A stretch of 13,277 nt of DNA from Deltaproteobacteria bacterium (GTDB lineage: Bacteria; Desulfobacterota_B; Binatia; UBA9968). The notes under the pieces are model-generated. The model had not been told where the DNA came from. It saw only the letters and a program-made list of their open reading frames with translations, and made no database searches. Positions within the stretch are counted from its first letter, which is position 1, and every line of letters starts with the position of its first letter. Below, piece after piece: positions 11,602-13,277 of this stretch. The position numbers were made by a program, and so were the translations under genes. Location: the NCBI GenBank assembly GCA_027297485.1, contig JAPUHZ010000149.1:1-13277 (forward strand). The letters are read 5' to 3'.

Positions 11602-13277
11602 CTACTCCAGGCGCGCCACTAGTTCGCGGAGTTGCTTCTTCAACTGTTCGGGGAGACGGTTGCCGAACTTTGCGAAGAATTTTTCAATGTCGGAAACCTC
11701 GGCCTTCCAGGATTCCAGGTCACATTTCAGTAGTTCCTTAATGTTCTCCGGCGAGAGGGTTAGACCCGCAAGATCAATGTCACCCTCGTTGGGTAAGTAA
11801 CCTATCGGCGTGTTCCGGGCGCCAGCCTTGCCCTCAAGACGTTCGCACATCCATTTGAGCACGCGGCTGTTCTCCCCAAACCCCGGCCACAACCATTGAC
11901 CCTCCGGGCTTTTGCGGAACCAGTTCACATAGAAAATGCGGGGCGCTTTGCCGCCCAGTCTATCCCCCATATCAAACCAATGCTGGAAATAGTCCGCCAT
12001 GTTGTAGCCACAAAAGGGTGTCATGGCGAAGGGATCACGCCGTAAATCGCCGACTTTGCCAATAATGGCCGCAGTGGTTTCCGAGGCCGCCGTTGCCCCA
12101 AGAAAGATCCCGTGATCCCAGTTGAATGCCTCGGTTACCAATGGAACAACACCTGCCCGGCGGCCGCCAAAGATAAAAATATCTATTGGAACTCCGCTGG
12201 GTTTTTCCCAGTCGCTACAGATAGCCGGACATTGAGCAGCAGGAGCAGTGAAGCGGGCATTCGGATGGGCTGCCGGTTCTTTCCTGTCTGGAGTCCAATC
12301 ACGACCTTTCCAGTCGATCGCGTGCGCCGGAGAAGCGCCATCCATTCCTTCCCACCAGACATCGCCGTCGTCCGTTAGAGCGCAGTTCGTAAAGATCACG
12401 TTCTCTTTCAGCGTATCCATTGCCACGGGATTGGATTGATACGAGGTACCGGGCGCTACTCCAAAGAAGCCTGACTCAGGATTGATAGCCTGAAGACGCC
12501 CGTCTGGACCGATTTTCATCCACGCGATATCATCGCCGATGCATTCAGATTTCCACCCTGAAATGGTAGGCACTATCATCGCCAAGTTGGTCTTGCCGCA
12601 CGCCGAGGGAAAAGCCGCAGCGATATGAAATTGTTTCCCCGCAGGGTTTGTCAGCCGCAGAATCAGCATATGCTCCGCCATCCAGCCTTCTCGTTGAGCA
12701 ATGGCAGAGGCGAGACGTAACGCCAGACATTTCTTTCCCAGCAGGGCATTGCCGCCGTACCCGGAGCCAAAAGACCAGATCAGGTTCTCCTGAGGAAAAT
12801 GACTGATGTATTTCTTTTCCATCGGGGCGCAAGGCCAGGAAACGTCCTTTTGCCCTTTTGTGAGTGGAGCACCGACGGAGTGCAGGCAAGGGATGAAATC
12901 CCCTTCAGGTCCGACGGCTTCAATCACGTTGACCCCCATGCGAGTCATGATATGCATGTTGCATACGACGTAAGGGCTATCGGTGATCTGCACGCCGATC
13001 TTCGCTATCGGTGAACCGAGAGGCCCCATGGAAAAGGGGATGACGTACATCGTTCTCCCTTTCATGGCTCCCTTGAAGAACTCGCCCGCGCGCCGATAGC
13101 CCTCTTCCGGAGCCATCCAGTTGTTGGTTGGGCCGACATCATCCTTGTTCTTCATGCAGATGTAGGTCAGGCTTTCTGTCCGGGCAACGTCGTTGGGATG
13201 AGACCGGGAATAAAAGCATCCCGGAAGCACTTTCTCATTCAGGCGGATCAGCTCTCCCGTCGAAATGGCCTCTTCCT
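11602..13277 (-). CDS. pckG: GTP-dependent phosphoenolpyruvate carboxykinase, 5' end outside the window
   Basis: About 557 residues are visible; the frame stays open to the right edge with family-like sequence (STGELIRLNEK), so the GTG at 13228-13230 is internal and roughly 30-50 N-terminal residues are missing. The enzyme converts oxaloacetate and GTP to PEP, CO2 and GDP in the cytosol, the first committed step of gluconeogenesis. Motifs of the GTP class: DVGPTNNW near the N-terminus, FGSGYGGN, the kinase-1a P-loop FPSACGKTN with its reactive Cys, kinase-2 CIGDDIAWM, IFGGRRAGVVPLV, and FNWDHGIFLGATAASETTA. The C-terminal sequence NTPIGYLPNEGDIDL is also typical. Residues for metal and nucleotide binding appear intact. 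The ATP-dependent PEPCK class (PckA) is unrelated in sequence, so the GTP assignment is firm. Confidence 0.96.
   Translation of the reverse strand, partial: EEAISTGELIRLNEKVLPGCFYSRSHPNDVARTESLTYICMKNKDDVGPTNNWMAPEEGYRRAGEFFKGAMKGRTMYVIPFSMGPLGSPIAKIGVQITDSPYVVCNMHIMTRMGVNVIEAVGPEGDFIPCLHSVGAPLTKGQKDVSWPCAPMEKKYISHFPQENLIWSFGSGYGGNALLGKKCLALRLASAIAQREGWMAEHMLILRLTNPAGKQFHIAAAFPSACGKTNLAMIVPTISGWKSECIGDDIAWMKIGPDGRLQAINPESGFFGVAPGTSYQSNPVAMDTLKENVIFTNCALTDDGDVWWEGMDGASPAHAIDWKGRDWTPDRKEPAAHPNARFTAPAAQCPAICSDWEKPSGVPIDIFIFGGRRAGVVPLVTEAFNWDHGIFLGATAASETTAAIIGKVGDLRRDPFAMTPFCGYNMADYFQHWFDMGDRLGGKAPRIFYVNWFRKSPEGQWLWPGFGENSRVLKWMCERLEGKAGARNTPIGYLPNEGDIDLAGLTLSPENIKELLKCDLESWKAEVSDIEKFFAKFGNRLPEQLKKQLRELVARLE

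Noticed and set aside
1..13277. CRISPR array
   Set aside because: No regularly spaced direct repeats of 25-40 bases are present anywhere in the window.

Overview
The window is bacterial chromosomal DNA carrying ordinary housekeeping genes (replicative helicase dnaB, GTP-dependent PEP carboxykinase, soluble transhydrogenase, phosphoglycolate-phosphatase-like HAD enzyme, RidA), interrupted by two accessory patches. The lineage is not certain. A GTP-type PEPCK, an Sth transhydrogenase and an F420/FMN-type PPOX flavoprotein in a mid-GC genome fit an environmental bacterium of the NC10 / Nitrospirota / former-Deltaproteobacteria kind, but this is an inference from gene content only.

Left part (1-2450): the 3' end of an unrecognised protein gene that enters from the left edge; about 650 bases without a gene that hold an imperfect inverted-repeat pair and a tRNA-3'-half-like relic; a decayed 3' fragment of a second ridA gene; an orphan antitoxin (addiction-module component family) with a perfect palindrome at its start; a strong 47-nt hairpin; and an intact ridA. 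The 3' end of ridA and about 40 bases beyond it are repeated at the ridA fragment, so the antitoxin and hairpin lie between diverged direct repeats.

Centre-left (2450-5260): plus-strand genes. A small membrane protein, an HNH endonuclease and a macro-domain ADP-ribosyl hydrolase are tightly spaced and look like an operon. They are followed by a HAD phosphatase with its own sigma70-like promoter, a PPOX flavoprotein with an excellent ribosome binding site, and a 49-residue ORF. Hairpins separate these from the convergent transhydrogenase gene sth.

Centre-right accessory patch (6690-8590): the most interesting region. It contains the frameshifted C-terminal remnant of an integron-integrase-type tyrosine recombinase, a small basic hypothetical protein, and an intact VapBC-type toxin-antitoxin pair. 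The toxin stop codon lies inside a well-formed integron attC site (R''/R' and L''/L' arms, unpaired spacers, extrahelical base, GTTAGGC end). This reads as a decayed sedentary chromosomal integron with a retained toxin-antitoxin cassette.

Right part (8748-13277): minus-strand genes for DnaB, a membrane-bound sensor histidine kinase with unusual ATP-binding motifs, and GTP-dependent PEPCK, whose 5' end runs off the right edge. PEPCK (oxaloacetate to PEP), Sth (NADPH/NADH balance), the phosphatase and RidA form a general central-metabolism and metabolite-repair background.
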